DNA from: Sipunculus nudus | Lineage: Eukaryota > Annelida > Sipuncula > Golfingiida > Sipunculidae | Direction: 5' to 3' | Assembly (NCBI GenBank): GCA_026874595.1 | Contig: CM049322.1 | Span: forward strand, 1,783,900 to 1,847,899 | Length of the DNA stretch: 64,000 nucleotides | Shown here: positions 9,701-23,300 of the stretch, piece by piece | Position numbering within the stretch: position 1 is the first letter of the stretch | How the letters are laid out: each line of letters begins with the position of its first letter | Program-made: the position numbers and the translations under genes | Notes under the pieces: model-generated | What the model was told of the DNA's origin: nothing | The model's database searches: none | The model's input: the letters and a program-made list of their open reading frames with translations, nothing else

Positions 9701-12042
9701 TATCTGCAGAATATGGTTGCAAATCGCCTTTATGGAGACATAGTTCCGTTGCTTACATTTTGCTTACGCTTTGCTTATGCTTTGCTTACGAAGAAAACAC
9801 CACAGAATTTAAACATTTCTCTACAAATACTCACAAATACTACCCATAGGGACACTGACTGGTTCACTGGCTACACGATTATACCTGTTGGTGGTCAATA
9901 CTCTAAATATTAGGGGTCAAATCGTACAATGAAAATCAGAAATAGCTATTACTTCTCAATTCTTAAAGTGATATAATCTAGTTTAGGGACCCATTTTTCT
10001 CTTTTAACCTCAATAATCAAAAGTTTTTTTTACCATATTCGACATAAATAGACTGCTGGGAAGTCTAACATTATATAATTTCTTCGGAAAATGGTCGGAA
10101 AACGCATTTATGGAGACATAGTTCCTTTGTTTACACCTTGCTTACGCTTTGCTTATGCTTTGCTTATGGTGAAAACACCAAAGAACTCAAGCATTTTTCT
10201 GCAAATACAGACAAGTATGAACCATAGGGACACAGCCTGGTTCCCTGGCTACACAATAGTGCCTGTTAGTCATCATGAATCTAAAAATAAAGGGTCAAAC
10301 CGTTCCATCTAAATCAGAAATAGATAATACTATTAATTTCAAAAAGTGATAATATCGAGTTTAGGGAGCCATTTTTCTTTTTTACCTGAATTGATTAACA
10401 GTTATGTTCCTTCGACATAGATAGACTCTTGGAGAGCCTAATATTATATTATACCTTCAGAATATGGTTGCAAATCTCCTTTATGGAGACATAGTTCCTT
10501 TGCTTACATTTTGCTAACGCTTTGCTTATGCTTTGCTTACGAAGAAAACACCACAGATTTTAAGCATTTTTCTACAAATACTCACAAATACTACCCATAG
10601 GGACACAGACTGGTTCACTGGCTACATGATAATACCTGTTAGTGGTCAGTACTCTAAATATTAGGGGTCAAATCGTACAATGAAAATCAGAATTAGCTAT
10701 TACTTCTTAATTCTAAAAGTGATATAATCTAATTTAGGGACCCATTTTTCTCTTTAAACCTCAATAATCAAACGTTTTTTTACCATATTCAACATAAATA
10801 GACTGCTGGGAAGTCTAAAGTTATATTATTTCTCCGGAAAATGGTCGGAAAACGTATTTATGGAGACATAGTTCCTTTGCTTACACTTTGCTTACGCTTT
10901 GCTTATGCTTTGCTTACGGTGAAAACACCAAAGAACTCAAGCATTTTTCTGCAAATACAGACAAGTATGAACCATAGGGACACAGCCTGGTTCCCTGGCT
11001 ACACAATAGTGCCTGTTAGTCATCATGAATCTAAAAATTAAGGGTCAAACCGTTCCATCTAAATCAGAAATAGATAATACTATTAATCTCAAAAAGTGAT
11101 AACATCGAGTTTAGGGAGCCATTTTTCTTTTTTACCTGAATTGATCAACAGTTATGTTCCAAATTCGACAAAAATAGACTCTTGAGAGCCTAATATTATA
11201 TTATATCTTCAGAATATGGTTGCAAATCGCCTTTATGGAGACATAGTTCCTTTGCTTACATTTTGCTGACGCTTTGCTTATGCTTTGCTTACGAAGAAAA
11301 CACCACAGATTTTAAGCATTTTTCTACAAACACTCACAAATACTACCCATAGGGACACTGACTGGTTCACTGGCTACACGGAAATACCTGTTAGTGGTCA
11401 GTACTCTAAATATTAGGGGTCAAATCGTACAATCAAAATCAGAAATAGCTATTACTTCTCAATTCTTAAAGTGATATAATCTAATTTAGGGACCCATTTT
11501 TCTCTTTTAACCTCAATAATCAAAAGTTTTTATACCATATTCGACATAAATAGACTAGTGGGAAGTCTAACATTATATTATTTCTTCGGAAAATGGTCGG
11601 AAAACGCATTTATGGAGACAAAGTTCCTTTGCTTACACTTTGCTTACGATTGGCTTATGCTTTGCTTACGGTGAAAACACCAAAGAACTCAAGCATTTTT
11701 CTGCAAATACAGACAAGTATGAACCATAGGGACACAGCCTGGTTCCCTGGCTACACAATAGTGCCTGTTAGTCATCATGAATCTAAAAATAAAGGGTCAA
11801 ACCGTTCTATCTAAATCAGAAATAGATAATACTATTAATTTCAAAAAGTGATAATATCTAGTTTAGGGACCCATTTTTCTTTTTTACCTGAATTGATTAA
11901 AAGTTATGTTCCTTCGACATAGATAGACTCTTGGAGAGCCTAATATTATATTATACCTTCAGAATATGGTTGCAAATCTCCTTTATGGAGACATAGTTCC
12001 TTTGCTTACATTTTGCTTACGCTTTGCTTATGCTTTGCTTAC
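6762..12042 (+). repeat. 6.77-kb higher-order repeat, copy 2 (truncated)
   Basis: Near-identical to 1-5270, with very few base changes seen by eye (for example AACATCG at 11101 for AATATCG at 4329, plus the 11-bp unit). The last 1.5 kb of copy 1 (5271-6761) has no counterpart here. At 12043 the B monomer at 11966 switches to an ACAAAG variant that is shared with the B monomers at 23993 and 31512 instead. Confidence 0.88.
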
Positions 12043-13848
12043 AAAGAAAACACCACAGATTTTAAGCATTTTTCTACAAATACTCACAAATACTACCCAT
12101 AGGGACACAGACTGGTTCACTGGCTACACGATAATACCTGTTAGTGGTCAGTACTCTAAATATTAGGGGTCAAATCGTACAATGAAAATCAGAAATAGCT
12201 AATACTTCTTAATTCTAAAAGTGATATAATCTAATTTAGGGACCCATTTTTCTCTTTAAACCTCAATAATCAAACGTTTTTTTTACCATATTCAACATAA
12301 ATAGACTGCTGGGAAGTCTAACATTATATTATTTCTCCGGAAAATGGTCGGAAAACGCATTTATGGAGACATAGTTCCTTTGCTTACACCTTGCTAACAC
12401 TTTGCTTATGCTTTGCTTATGGTGAAAACACCAAAGAACTCAAGCATTTTTCTGCAAATACAGACAAGTATGAACCATAGGGACACAGCCTGGTTCCCTG
12501 GCTACACAATAGTGCCTGTTAGTCATCATGAATCTAAAAATTAAGGGTCAAACCGTTCCATCTAAATCAGAAATAGATAATACTATTAATATCAAAAAGT
12601 GATAATATCGAGTTTAGGGAGCCATTTTTCTTTTTTACCTGAATTGATCAACAGTTATGTTCCAAATTCGACAAAAATGGACTCCTGAGAGCTTAATATT
12701 ATATTATATCTTCAGAATATGGTTGCAAATCGCCTTTATGGAGACATTTTTTATTTGCTTACATTTTGCTTACGCTTTGCTTATGCTTTGCTTACGAAGA
12801 AAACACCACAGATTTTAAGCATTTTTCTACAAACACTCACAAATACTACCCATAGGGACACAGACTGGTTCACTGGCTACATGATAATACCTGTTAGTGG
12901 TCAGTACTCTAAATATTAGGGGTCAAATCGTACAATGAAAATCAGAATTAGCTATTACTTCTTAATTCTAAAAGTGATATAATCTAAATTAGGGACCCAT
13001 TTTTCTCTTTAAACCTCAATAATCAAACTTTTTTTTTACCATATTCAACATAAATAGACTGCTGGGAAGTCTAACATTATATTATTTCTCCGGAAAATGG
13101 TCGGAAAACACATTTATGGAGACATAGTTCCTTTGCTTACACCTTGCTTACGCTTTGCTTATGCTTTGCTTATGGTGAAAACACCAAAGAACTCAAGCAT
13201 TTTTCTGCAAAAACAGACAAGTATGAACCATAGGGACACAGCCTGGTTCCCTGGCTACACAATAGTGCCTGTTAGTCATCATGAATCTAAAAATTAAGGG
13301 TCAAACCGTTCCATCTAAATCAGAAATAGATAATACTATTAATATCAAAAAGTGATAATATCGAGTTTAGGGAGCCATTATTCTTTTTTACCTGAATTGA
13401 TCAACAGTTATGTTCCAAATTCGACAAAAATACACTCTTGAGAGCCTAATATTATATTATATCTTCAGAATATGGTTGCAAATCGCCTTTATGGAGACAT
13501 AGTTTCCTTGCTTACATTTTGCTTACGCTTTGCTTATGCTTTGCTTACGAAGAAAACACCACAGATTTTAAGCATTTTTCTACAAACACTCACAAATACT
13601 ACCCATAGGGACACTGACTGGTTCACTGGCTACACGAAAATACCTGTTAGAGGTCAGTACTCTAAATATTAGGGGTCAAATCGTACAATCAAAATCAGAA
13701 ATAGCTATTACTTCTCAATTCTAAAAGTGATATAATCTAATTTAGGGACCCATTTTTCTCTTTTAACCTCAACAATCAAAAGTTTTTATACCATATTCGA
13801 CATAAATAGACTCCTGGGAAGTCTAACATTATATTATTTCTTCGGAAA
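12043..13848 (+). repeat. Two-dimer stretch with stop-containing A and IFYLL-type B
   Basis: Holds the tail of B 11966, A 12344 (TAA at codon 18), B 12719 (TTTTTTATT in place of TAGTTCCTT near codon 11), A 13097 (KQTS type, CACATT at codon 5) and B 13472 (TTTCC variant, VRGQ end). The same order recurs at 31890, 32265, 32643 and 33018, offset 19546. The linkers of this haplotype share a set of linked variants: CTTAATT, CTTTAAACC, AAACG or AAACT before the T-run, TTCAACA and CTCCGG. Confidence 0.88.
12344..12544 (+). repeat. A core with in-frame TAA at codon 18 (class of five)
   Basis: The second subrepeat reads CTAACAC. The same allele is at 24371, 31890, 34896 and 50675, each followed by an IFYLL-type B except that B 24746 is a hybrid. 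This stop-carrying A has the highest copy number of any broken class in the window. Confidence 0.9.
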
Positions 13849-16848
13849 ATGGTCGGAAAACGCATTTATGGAGACATAGTTCCTTTGCTTACACTCTGCT
13901 TACGCTTTGCTTATGCTTTTCTTACGGTGAAAACACCAAAGAACTCAAGCAATTTTTTTGAAATACAGCCAAGTATGAACCATAGGGACACAGCCTGGTT
14001 CCCTGGCTACACAATAGTGCCTGTAAGTCATCATGAATCTAAAAATTAAGGGTCAAACCGTTCTAACTAAATCAGAAATAGATAATACTATTAATTTCAA
14101 AAAGTGATAATATCGAGTTTAGGGAGCCATTTTTCTTTTTTACCTGAAGTGATCAACAGTTATGTTCCTTCGACATAGATAGACTCTTGGAGAGCCTAAT
14201 ATTATATTATATCTGCAGAATATGGTTGCAAATCGCCTTTATGGAGACATATTTCCGTTGCTTACATTTTGCTTACGCTTTGCTTATGCTTTGCTTACGA
14301 AGAAAACACCACAGAATTTAAACATTTCTCTACAAATACTCACAAATACTACCCATAGGGACACAGACTGGTTCACTGGCTACACGATTATACCTGTTGG
14401 TGGTCAGTACTCTAAATATTAGGGGTCAAATCGTACAATCAAAATCAGAAATAGCTATTACTTCTCAATTCTAAAAGTGATATAATCTAGTTTAGGGACC
14501 CATTTTTCTCTTTTAACCTCAATAATCAAAAGTTTTTTTACCATATTCGACATAAATAGACTGCTGGGAAGTCTAACATTATATAATTTCTTCGGAAAAT
14601 GGTCGGAAAACGCATTTATGGAGACATAGTTCCTTTGTTTACACCTTGCTTACGCTTTGCTTATGCTTTGCTTATGGTGAAAACACCAAAGAACTCAAGC
14701 ATTTTTCTGCAAATACAGACAAGTATGAACCATAGGGACACAGCCTGGTTCCCTGGCTACACAATAGTGCCTGTTAGTCATCATGAATCTAAAAATAAAG
14801 GGTCAAACCGTTCTATCTAAATCAGAAATAGATAATACTATTAATTTCAAAAAGTGATAATATCGAGTTTAGGGACCCATTTTTCTTTTTTACCTGAATT
14901 GATTAACAGTTATGTTCCTTCGACATAGATAGACTCTTGGAGAGCCTAATATTATATTATACCTTCAGAATATGGTTGCAAATCTCCTTTATGGAGACAA
15001 AGTTCCTTTGCTTACATTTTGCTTACGCTTTGCTTATGCTTTGCTTACGAAGAAAACACCACAGATTTTAGGCATTTTTCTACAAATACTCACAAATACT
15101 ACCCATAGGGACACTGACTGGTTCACTGGCTACACGAAAATACCTGTTAGTGTTCAGTACTCTAAATATTAGGGATCAAATCGTACAATCAAAATCAGAA
15201 ATAGCTATTACTTCTCAATTCTAAAAGTGATATAATCTAATTTAGGGACCCATTTTTCTCTTTTAACCTCAATAATCAAAAGTTTTTATACCATATTCGA
15301 CATAAATAGACTCCTGGGAAGTCTAACATTATATTATTTCTTCGGAAAATGGTCGGAAAACGCATTTATGGAGACATAGTTCCTTTGCTTACACTCTGCT
15401 TACGCTTTGCTTATGCTTTTCTTACGGTGAAAACACCAAAGAACTCAAGCAATTTTTTTGAAATACAGACAAGTATGAACCATAGGGACACAGCCTGGTT
15501 CCCTGGCTACACAATAGTGCCTGTAAGTCATCATGAATCTAAAAATTAAGGGTCAAACCGTTCTAACTAAATCAGAAATAGATAATACTATTAATTTCAA
15601 AAAGTGATAATATCGAGTTTAGGGAGCCATTTTTCTTTTTTACCTGAAGTGATCAACAGTTATGTTCCTTCGACATAGATAGACTCTTGGAGAGCCTAAT
15701 ATTATATTATATCTGCAGAATATGGTTGCAAATCGCCTTTATGGAGACATATTTCCGTTGCTTACATTTTGCTTACGCTTTGCTTATGCTTTGCTTACGA
15801 AGAAAACACCACAGAATTTAAACATTTCTCTACAAATACTCACAAATACTACCCATAGGGACACTGACTGGTTCACTGGCTACACGATTATACCTGTTGG
15901 TGGTCAGTACTCTAAATATTAGGGGTCAAATCGTACAATCAAAATCAGAAATAGCTATTACTTCTCAATTCTAAAAGTGATATAATCTAGTTTAGGGACC
16001 CATTTTTCTCTTTTAACCTCAATAATCAAAAGTTTTTTTACCATATTCGACATAAATAGACTGCTGGGAAGTCTAACATTATATAATTTCTTCGGAAAAT
16101 GGTCGGAAAACGCATTTATGGAGACATAGTTCCTTTGTTTACACCTTGCTTACGCTTTGCTTATGCTTTGCTTATGGTGAAAACACCAAAGAACTCAAGC
16201 ATTTTTCTGCAAATACAGACAAGTATGAACCATAGGGACACAGCCTGGTTCCCTGGCTACACAATAGTGCCTGTTAGTCATCATGAATCTAAAAATAAAG
16301 GGTCAAACCGTTCTATCTAAATCAGAAATAGATAATACTATTAATTTCAAAAAGTGATAATATCGAGTTTAGGGACCCATTTTTCTTTTTTACCTGAATT
16401 GATTAACAGTTATGTTCCTTCGACATAGATAGACTCTTGGAGAGCCTAATATTATATTATACCTTCAGAATATGGTTGCAAATCTCCTTTATGGAGACAA
16501 AGTTCCTTTGCTTACATTTTGCTTACGCTTTGCTTATGCTTTGCTTACGAAGAAAACACCACAGATTTTAGGCATTTTTCTACAAATACTCACAAATACT
16601 ACCCATAGGGACACAGACTGGTTCACTGGCTACACGATAATACCTGTTAGTGGTCAGTACTCTAAATATTAGGGGTCAAATCGTACAATGAAAATCAGAA
16701 ATAGCTATTACTTCTTAATTCTAAAAGTGATATAATCTAATTTAGGGACCCATTTTTCTCTTTAAACCTCAATAATCAAACGTTTTTTTTACCATATTCA
16801 ACATAAATAGACTGCTGGGAAGTCTAACATTATATTATTTCTCCGGAA
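13849..16848 (+). repeat. 1.5-kb tandem duplication (two dimers, two copies)
   Basis: 13849-15348 and 15349-16848 repeat at exactly 1500 bp: A 13849 with 15349, B 14222 with 15722, A 14599 with 16099, B 14972 with 16472. All four share rare variants (CTCTGC subrepeat, CATATTTCCG, Lys10 with Gly34 in B). The second copy lacks the Pro41 change of the first (CAGCC for CAGAC). The two B monomers at 14972 and 16472 differ in their 3' thirds: the former ends SVQYSKY with GGGATC after it, the latter SGQYSKY with GGGGTC. Confidence 0.9.
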
Positions 16849-17339
16849 AATGGTCGGAAAACGCATTTATGGAGACATAGTTCCTTTGCTTACACCTTGC
16901 TTACGCTTTGCTTATGCTTTGCTTACGGTGAAAACACCAAAGAACTCAAGCATTTTTCTGCAAAAACAGACAAGTATGAACCATAGGGACACAGCCTGGT
17001 TCCCTGGCTACACAATAGTGCCTGTTAGTCATCATGAATCTAAAAATTAAGGGTCAAACCGTTCCATCTAAATCAGAAATAGATAATACTATTAATATCA
17101 AAAAGTGATAATATCGAGTTTAGGGAGCCATTTTTCTTTTTTACCTGAATTGATCAACAGTTATGTTCCAAATTCGACAAAAATAGACTCTTGAGAGCCT
17201 AATATTATATTATATCTTCAGAATATGGTTGCAAATCGCCTTTATGGAGACATAGTTTCCTTGCTTACATTTTGCTTACGCTTTGCTTATGCTTTGCTTA
17301 CGAAGAAAACACCACAGATTTTAAGCATTTTTCTACAAA
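16849..17339 (+). repeat. Single A (KQTS type) and 5' part of B 17225
   Basis: A 16850 and B 17225 correspond to 13097 and 13472 at offset 3753, and to 35651 and 36026 at offset 18801. B 17225 differs from B 13472 at codon 49 (TAC, Tyr, for GAC, Asp), a variant also in B 24746 and B 36026. It forms the left flank of the 7.52-kb tandem duplication. Confidence 0.85.
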
Positions 17340-20300
17340 CACTCACAAATACTACCCATAGGGACACTTACTGGTTCACTGGCTACACGAAAATACCTGT
17401 TAGAGGTCAGTACTCTAAATATTAGGGGTCAAATCGTACAATCAAAATCAGAAATAGCTATTACTTCTCAATTCTAAAAGTGATATAATCTAATTTAGGG
17501 ACCCATTTTTCTCTTTTAACCTCAACAATCAAAAGTTTTTATACCATATTCGACATAAATAGACTGCTGGGAAGTCTAACATTATATTATTTCTTCGGAA
17601 AATGGTCGGAAAACGCATTTATGGAGACATAGTTCCTTTGCTTACACTTTGCTTACGCTTTGCTTATGTTTTTATTACGGTGAAAACACCAAAGAACTCA
17701 AGCAATTTTTTGGAAATACAGACAAGTATGAACCATAGGGACACAGTCTGGATCCCTGGTTACACAATAGTGCCTGTTAGTCATCACGAATCTAAAAATT
17801 AAGGGTCAAACCGTTCTATCTAAATCAGAAATAGATAATACTATTAATTTCAAAAAGTGATAATATTGAGTTTAGGGAGCCATTTTTCTTTTTTACCTCA
17901 ATTGATCAACAGTTATGTTCCTTCGACATAGATAGACTCTTGGAGAGCCTAATATTATATTATATCTTCAGAATATGGTTGCAAATCGCCTTTATGGAGA
18001 CATAGTTCCTTTGCTTACATTTTGCTTACGCTTTGCTTATGCTTTGCTTACGAAGAAAACACCACAGATTTTAAGCATTTTTCTACAAACACTCACAAAT
18101 ACTACCCATAGGGACACTGACTGGTTCACTGGCTACACGAAAATACCTGTTAGTGGTCAGTACTCTAAATATTAGGGGTCAAATCGTACAATCAAAATCA
18201 GAAATAGCTATTACTTCTCAATTCTAAAAGTGATATAATCTAATTTAGGGACCCATTTTTCTCTTTTAACCTCAACAATCAAAAGTTTTTATACCATATT
18301 CGACATAAATAGACTGCTTGGAAGTCTAACATTATATTATTTCTTCGGAAAATGGTCGGAAAACGCATTTATGGAGACATAGTTCCTTTGCTTACACTTT
18401 GCTTACGCTTTGCTTATGCTTTTATTACGGTGAAAACACCAAAGAACTCAAGCAATTTTTTGGAAATACAGACAAGTATGAACCATAGGGACACAGTCTG
18501 GTTCCCTGGCTACACAATAGTGCCTGTTAGTCATCATGAATCTAAAAATTAAGGGTCAAACCGTTCCATCTAAATCAGAAATAGATAACACTGTTAATTT
18601 CAAAAAGTGATAATATCGGGATTAGGGACCCATTTTTCTTTTTTACCTGAATTGATCAACAGTTATGTTCCAAATTCGACATAAATAGACTCTTGGAGAG
18701 CCTAATATTATATTATATCTTCAGAATATGGTTGCAAATCGCCTTTATGGAGACATAGTTCCTTTGCTTACATTTTGCTTACGCTTTGCTTATGCTTTGC
18801 TTACGAAGAAAACACCACAGATTTTAAGCATTTTTCTACAAATACTCACAAATACTACCCATGGGGACACTGACTGGTTCACTGGCTACACGAAAATACC
18901 TGTTAGTGTTCAGTACTCTAAATATTAGGGATCAAATCGTACAATCAAAATCAGAAATAGCTATTACTTCTCAATTCTAAAAGTGATATAATCTAATTTA
19001 GGGACCCATTTTTCTCTTTTAACCTCAATAATCAAAAGTTTTGTTACCATATTCGACATAAATAGACTGCTGGGAAGTCTAACATTATATTATTTCTTCG
19101 GAAAATGGTCGGAAAACGCATTTATGGAGACATAGTTCCTTTGCTTACACTTTGCTTACGCTTTGCTTATGCTTTGCTTACGGTGAAAACACCAAAGAAC
19201 TCAAGCATTTTTCTGCAAATACAGACAAGTATGAACCATAGGGACACAGCCTGGTTCCCTGGCTACACAATAGTGCCTGTTAGTCATCATGAATCTAAAA
19301 ATTAAGGGTCAAACCGTTCCATCTAAATCAGAAATTGATAATACTATTAATTTCAAAAAGTGATAATATCGGGATTAGGGACCCATTTTTCTTTTTTACC
19401 TGAATTGATCAACAGTTATGTTCCAAATTCGACATAGATAGACTCTTGGAGAGCCTAATAATATATTATATCTTCAGAATATGGTTGCAAATCGCCTTTA
19501 TGGAGACATAGTTCCTTTGCTTACATTTTGCTTACGCTTTGCTTATGCTTTGCTTACGAAGAAAACACCACCGATTTTAAGCATTATTCTACAAATACTC
19601 ACATATACTACCCATAGGGACACAGATTGGTTCACTGGCTACATAATAATACCTGTTAGTGGTCAGTACTCTAAATATTAGGGGTCAAATCGTACAATCA
19701 AAATCAGAAATAGCTATTACTTCTCAATTCTAAAAGTGATATAATCTAATTTAGGGACCCATTTTTCTCTTTTAACCTCAATAATCAAAAGTTTTTTTAC
19801 CATATTCGACATAAATAGACTGCTGGGAAATCTAACATTATATTATTTCCTCGGAAAATGGTCGGAAAACGCATTTATGGAGACATAGTTCCTTTGCTTA
19901 CACTTTGCTTACGCTTTGCTTATGCTTTGCTTACGGTGAAAACACCAAAGAACTCAAGCATTTTTCTGCAAATACAGACAAGTATGAACCATAGGGACAC
20001 AGCCTGGTTCCGTGGCTACACAATAGTTCCTGTTAGTCATCATGAATCTAAAAATTAAGGGTCAAACCGTTACATCTAAATCAGAAATAGATAATACTAT
20101 AAATTTAAAAAAAGTGATAATATCGGGATTAGATACCCATTTTTCTTTTTTACCTGAATTGATCAACAGTTATGTTCCAAATTCGACATAGATAGACTCT
20201 TGGAGAGCCTAATATTATATTTTATCTTCAGAATATGGTTGCAAATCGCCTTTATGGAGACATAGTTCCGTTGCTTACATTTTGCTTACGCTTTGCTTAT

Positions 20301-23300
20301 GCTTTGCTTACGAAGAAAACACCACAGAATTTAAACATTTCTCTACAAATACTCACAAATACTACCCATAGGGACACTGACTGGTTCACTGGCTACACGA
20401 TTATACCTGTTGGTGGACAGTACTCTAAATATTAGGGGTCAAATCGTACAATCAAAATCAGAAATAGCTATTACTTCTCAATTCTAAAAGTGATATAATC
20501 TAGTTTAGGGACCCATTTTTCTCTTTTAACCTCAATAATCAAAAGTTTTTTTACCATATTCGACATAAATGGACTGCTGTGAAGTCTAACATTATATAAT
20601 TTCTTCGGAAAATGGTCGGAAAACGCATTTATGGAGACATAGTTCCTTTGTTTACACCTTGCTTACGCATTGCTTATGCTTTGCTTATGGTGAAAACACC
20701 AAAGAACTCAAGCATTTTTCTGCAAATACAGACAAGTATGAACCATAGGGACACAGCCTGGTTCCCTGGCTACACAATAGTGCCTGTTAGTCATCATGAA
20801 TCTAAAAATAAAGGGTCAAACCGTTCTATCTAAATCAGAAATAGATAATACTATAAATTTAAAAAAAGTGATAATATCGGGATTCGATACCCATTTTTCT
20901 TTTTTACCTGAATTGATCAACAGTTATGTTCCAAATTCGACATAAACAGACTCTTCGAGAGCCTAATATTATATTTTATCTTCAGAATATGGTTGCAAAT
21001 CGCCTTTATGGAGACATAGTTCCTTTGCTTACATTTTGCTTACGCTTTGCTTATGCTTTGCTTACGAAGAAAACACCACAGATTTTAAGCATTTTTCTAC
21101 AAATACTCACAAATACTACCCATAGGGACACTGACTGGTTCACTGGCTACACGAAAATACCTGTTAGTGTTCAGTACTCTAAATATTAGGGATCAAATCG
21201 TACAATCAAAATCAGAAATAGCTATTACTTCTCAATTCTAAAAGTGATATAATCTAATTTAGGGACCCATTTTTCTCTTTTAACCTCAATAATCAAAAGT
21301 TTTTATACCATATTCGACATAAATAGACTGCTGGGAAGTCTAACATTATATTATTTCCTCGGAAAATGGTCGGAAAACGCATTTATGGAGACATAGTTCC
21401 TTTGCTTACACTTTGCTTACGCTTTGCTTATGCTTTTCTTACGGTGAAAACACCAAAGAACTCAAGCAATTTTTTTGAAATACCGACAAGTATGAACCAT
21501 AGGGACACAGCCTGGTTCCCTGGCTACACAATAGTGCCTGTAAGTCATCATGAATCTAAAAATTAAGGGTCAAACCGTTCTAACTAAATCAGAAATAGAT
21601 AATACTATTAATTTCAAAAAGTGATAATATCGAGTTTAGGGAGCCATTTTTCTTTTTTACCTGAAGTGATCAACAGTTATGTTCCTTCGACATAGATAGA
21701 CTCTTGGAGAGCCTAATATTATATTATATCTGCAGAATATGGTTGCAAATCGCCTTTATGGAGACATAGTTCCGTTGCTTACATTTTGCTTACGCTTTGC
21801 TTATGCTTTGCTTACGAAGAAAACACCACAGAATTTAAACATTTCTCTACAAATACTCACAAATACTACCCATAGGGACACTGACTGGTTCACTGGCTAC
21901 ACGATTATACCTGTTGGTGGTCAATACTCTAAATATTAGGGGTCAAATCGTACAATGAAAATCAGAAATAGCTATTACTTCTCAATTCTTAAAGTGATAT
22001 AATCTAGTTTAGGGACCCATTTTTCTCTTTTAACCTCAATAATCAAAAGTTTTTTTTACCATATTCGACATAAATAGACTGCTGGGAAGTCTAACATTAT
22101 ATAATTTCTTCGGAAAATGGTCGGAAAACGCATTTAAGGAGACATAGTTCCTTTGTTTACACCTTGCTTACGCTTTGCTTATGCTTTGCATATGGTGAAA
22201 ACACCAAAGAACTCAAGCATTTTTCTGCAAATACAGACAAGTATGAACCATAGGGACACAGCCTGGTTCCCTGGCTACACAATAGTGCCTGTTAGTCATC
22301 ATGAATCTAAAAATAAAGGGTCAAACCGTTCCATCTAAATCAGAAATAGATAATACTATTAATTTCAAAAAGTGATAATATCGAGTTTAGGGAGCCATTT
22401 TTCTTTTTTACCTGAATTGATTAACAGTTATGTTCCTTCGACATAGATAGACTCTTGGAGAGCCTAATATTATATTATACCTTCAGAATATGGTTGCAAA
22501 TCTCCTTTATGGAGACATAGTTCCTTTGCTTACATTTTGCTAACGCTTTGCTTATGCTTTGCTTACGAAGAAAACACCACAGATTTTAAGCATTTTTCTA
22601 CAAATACTCACAAATACTACCCATAGGGACACAGACTGGTTCACTGGCTACATGATAATACCTGTTAGTGGTCAGTACTCTAAATATTAGGGGTCAAATC
22701 GTACAATGAAAATCAGAATTAGCTATTACTTCTTAATTCTAAAAGTGATATAATCTAATTTAGGGACCCATTTTTCTCTTTAAACCTCAATAATCAAACG
22801 TTTTTTTTACCATATTCAACATAAATAGACTGCTGGGAAGTCTAAAATTATATTATTTCTCCGGAAAATGGTCGGAAAACGCATTTATGGAGACATAGTT
22901 CCTTTGCTTACACTTTGCTTACGCTTTGCTTATGCTTTGCTTACGGTGAAAACACCAAAGAACTCAAGCATTTTTCTGCAAATACAGACAAGTATGAACC
23001 ATAGGGACACAGCCTGGTTCCCTGGCTACACAATAGTGCCTGTTAGTCATCATGAATCTAAAAATTAAGGGTCAAACCGTTCCATCTAAATCAGAAATAG
23101 ATAATACTATTAATCTCAAAAAGTGATAATATCGAGTTTAGGGAGCCATTTTTCTTTTTTACCTGAATTGATCAACAGTTATGTTCCAAATTCGACAAAA
23201 ATAGACTCTTGAGAGCCTAATATTATATTATATCTTCAGAATATGGTTGCAAATCGCCTTTATGGAGACATAGTTCCTTTGCTTACATTTTGCTGACGCT

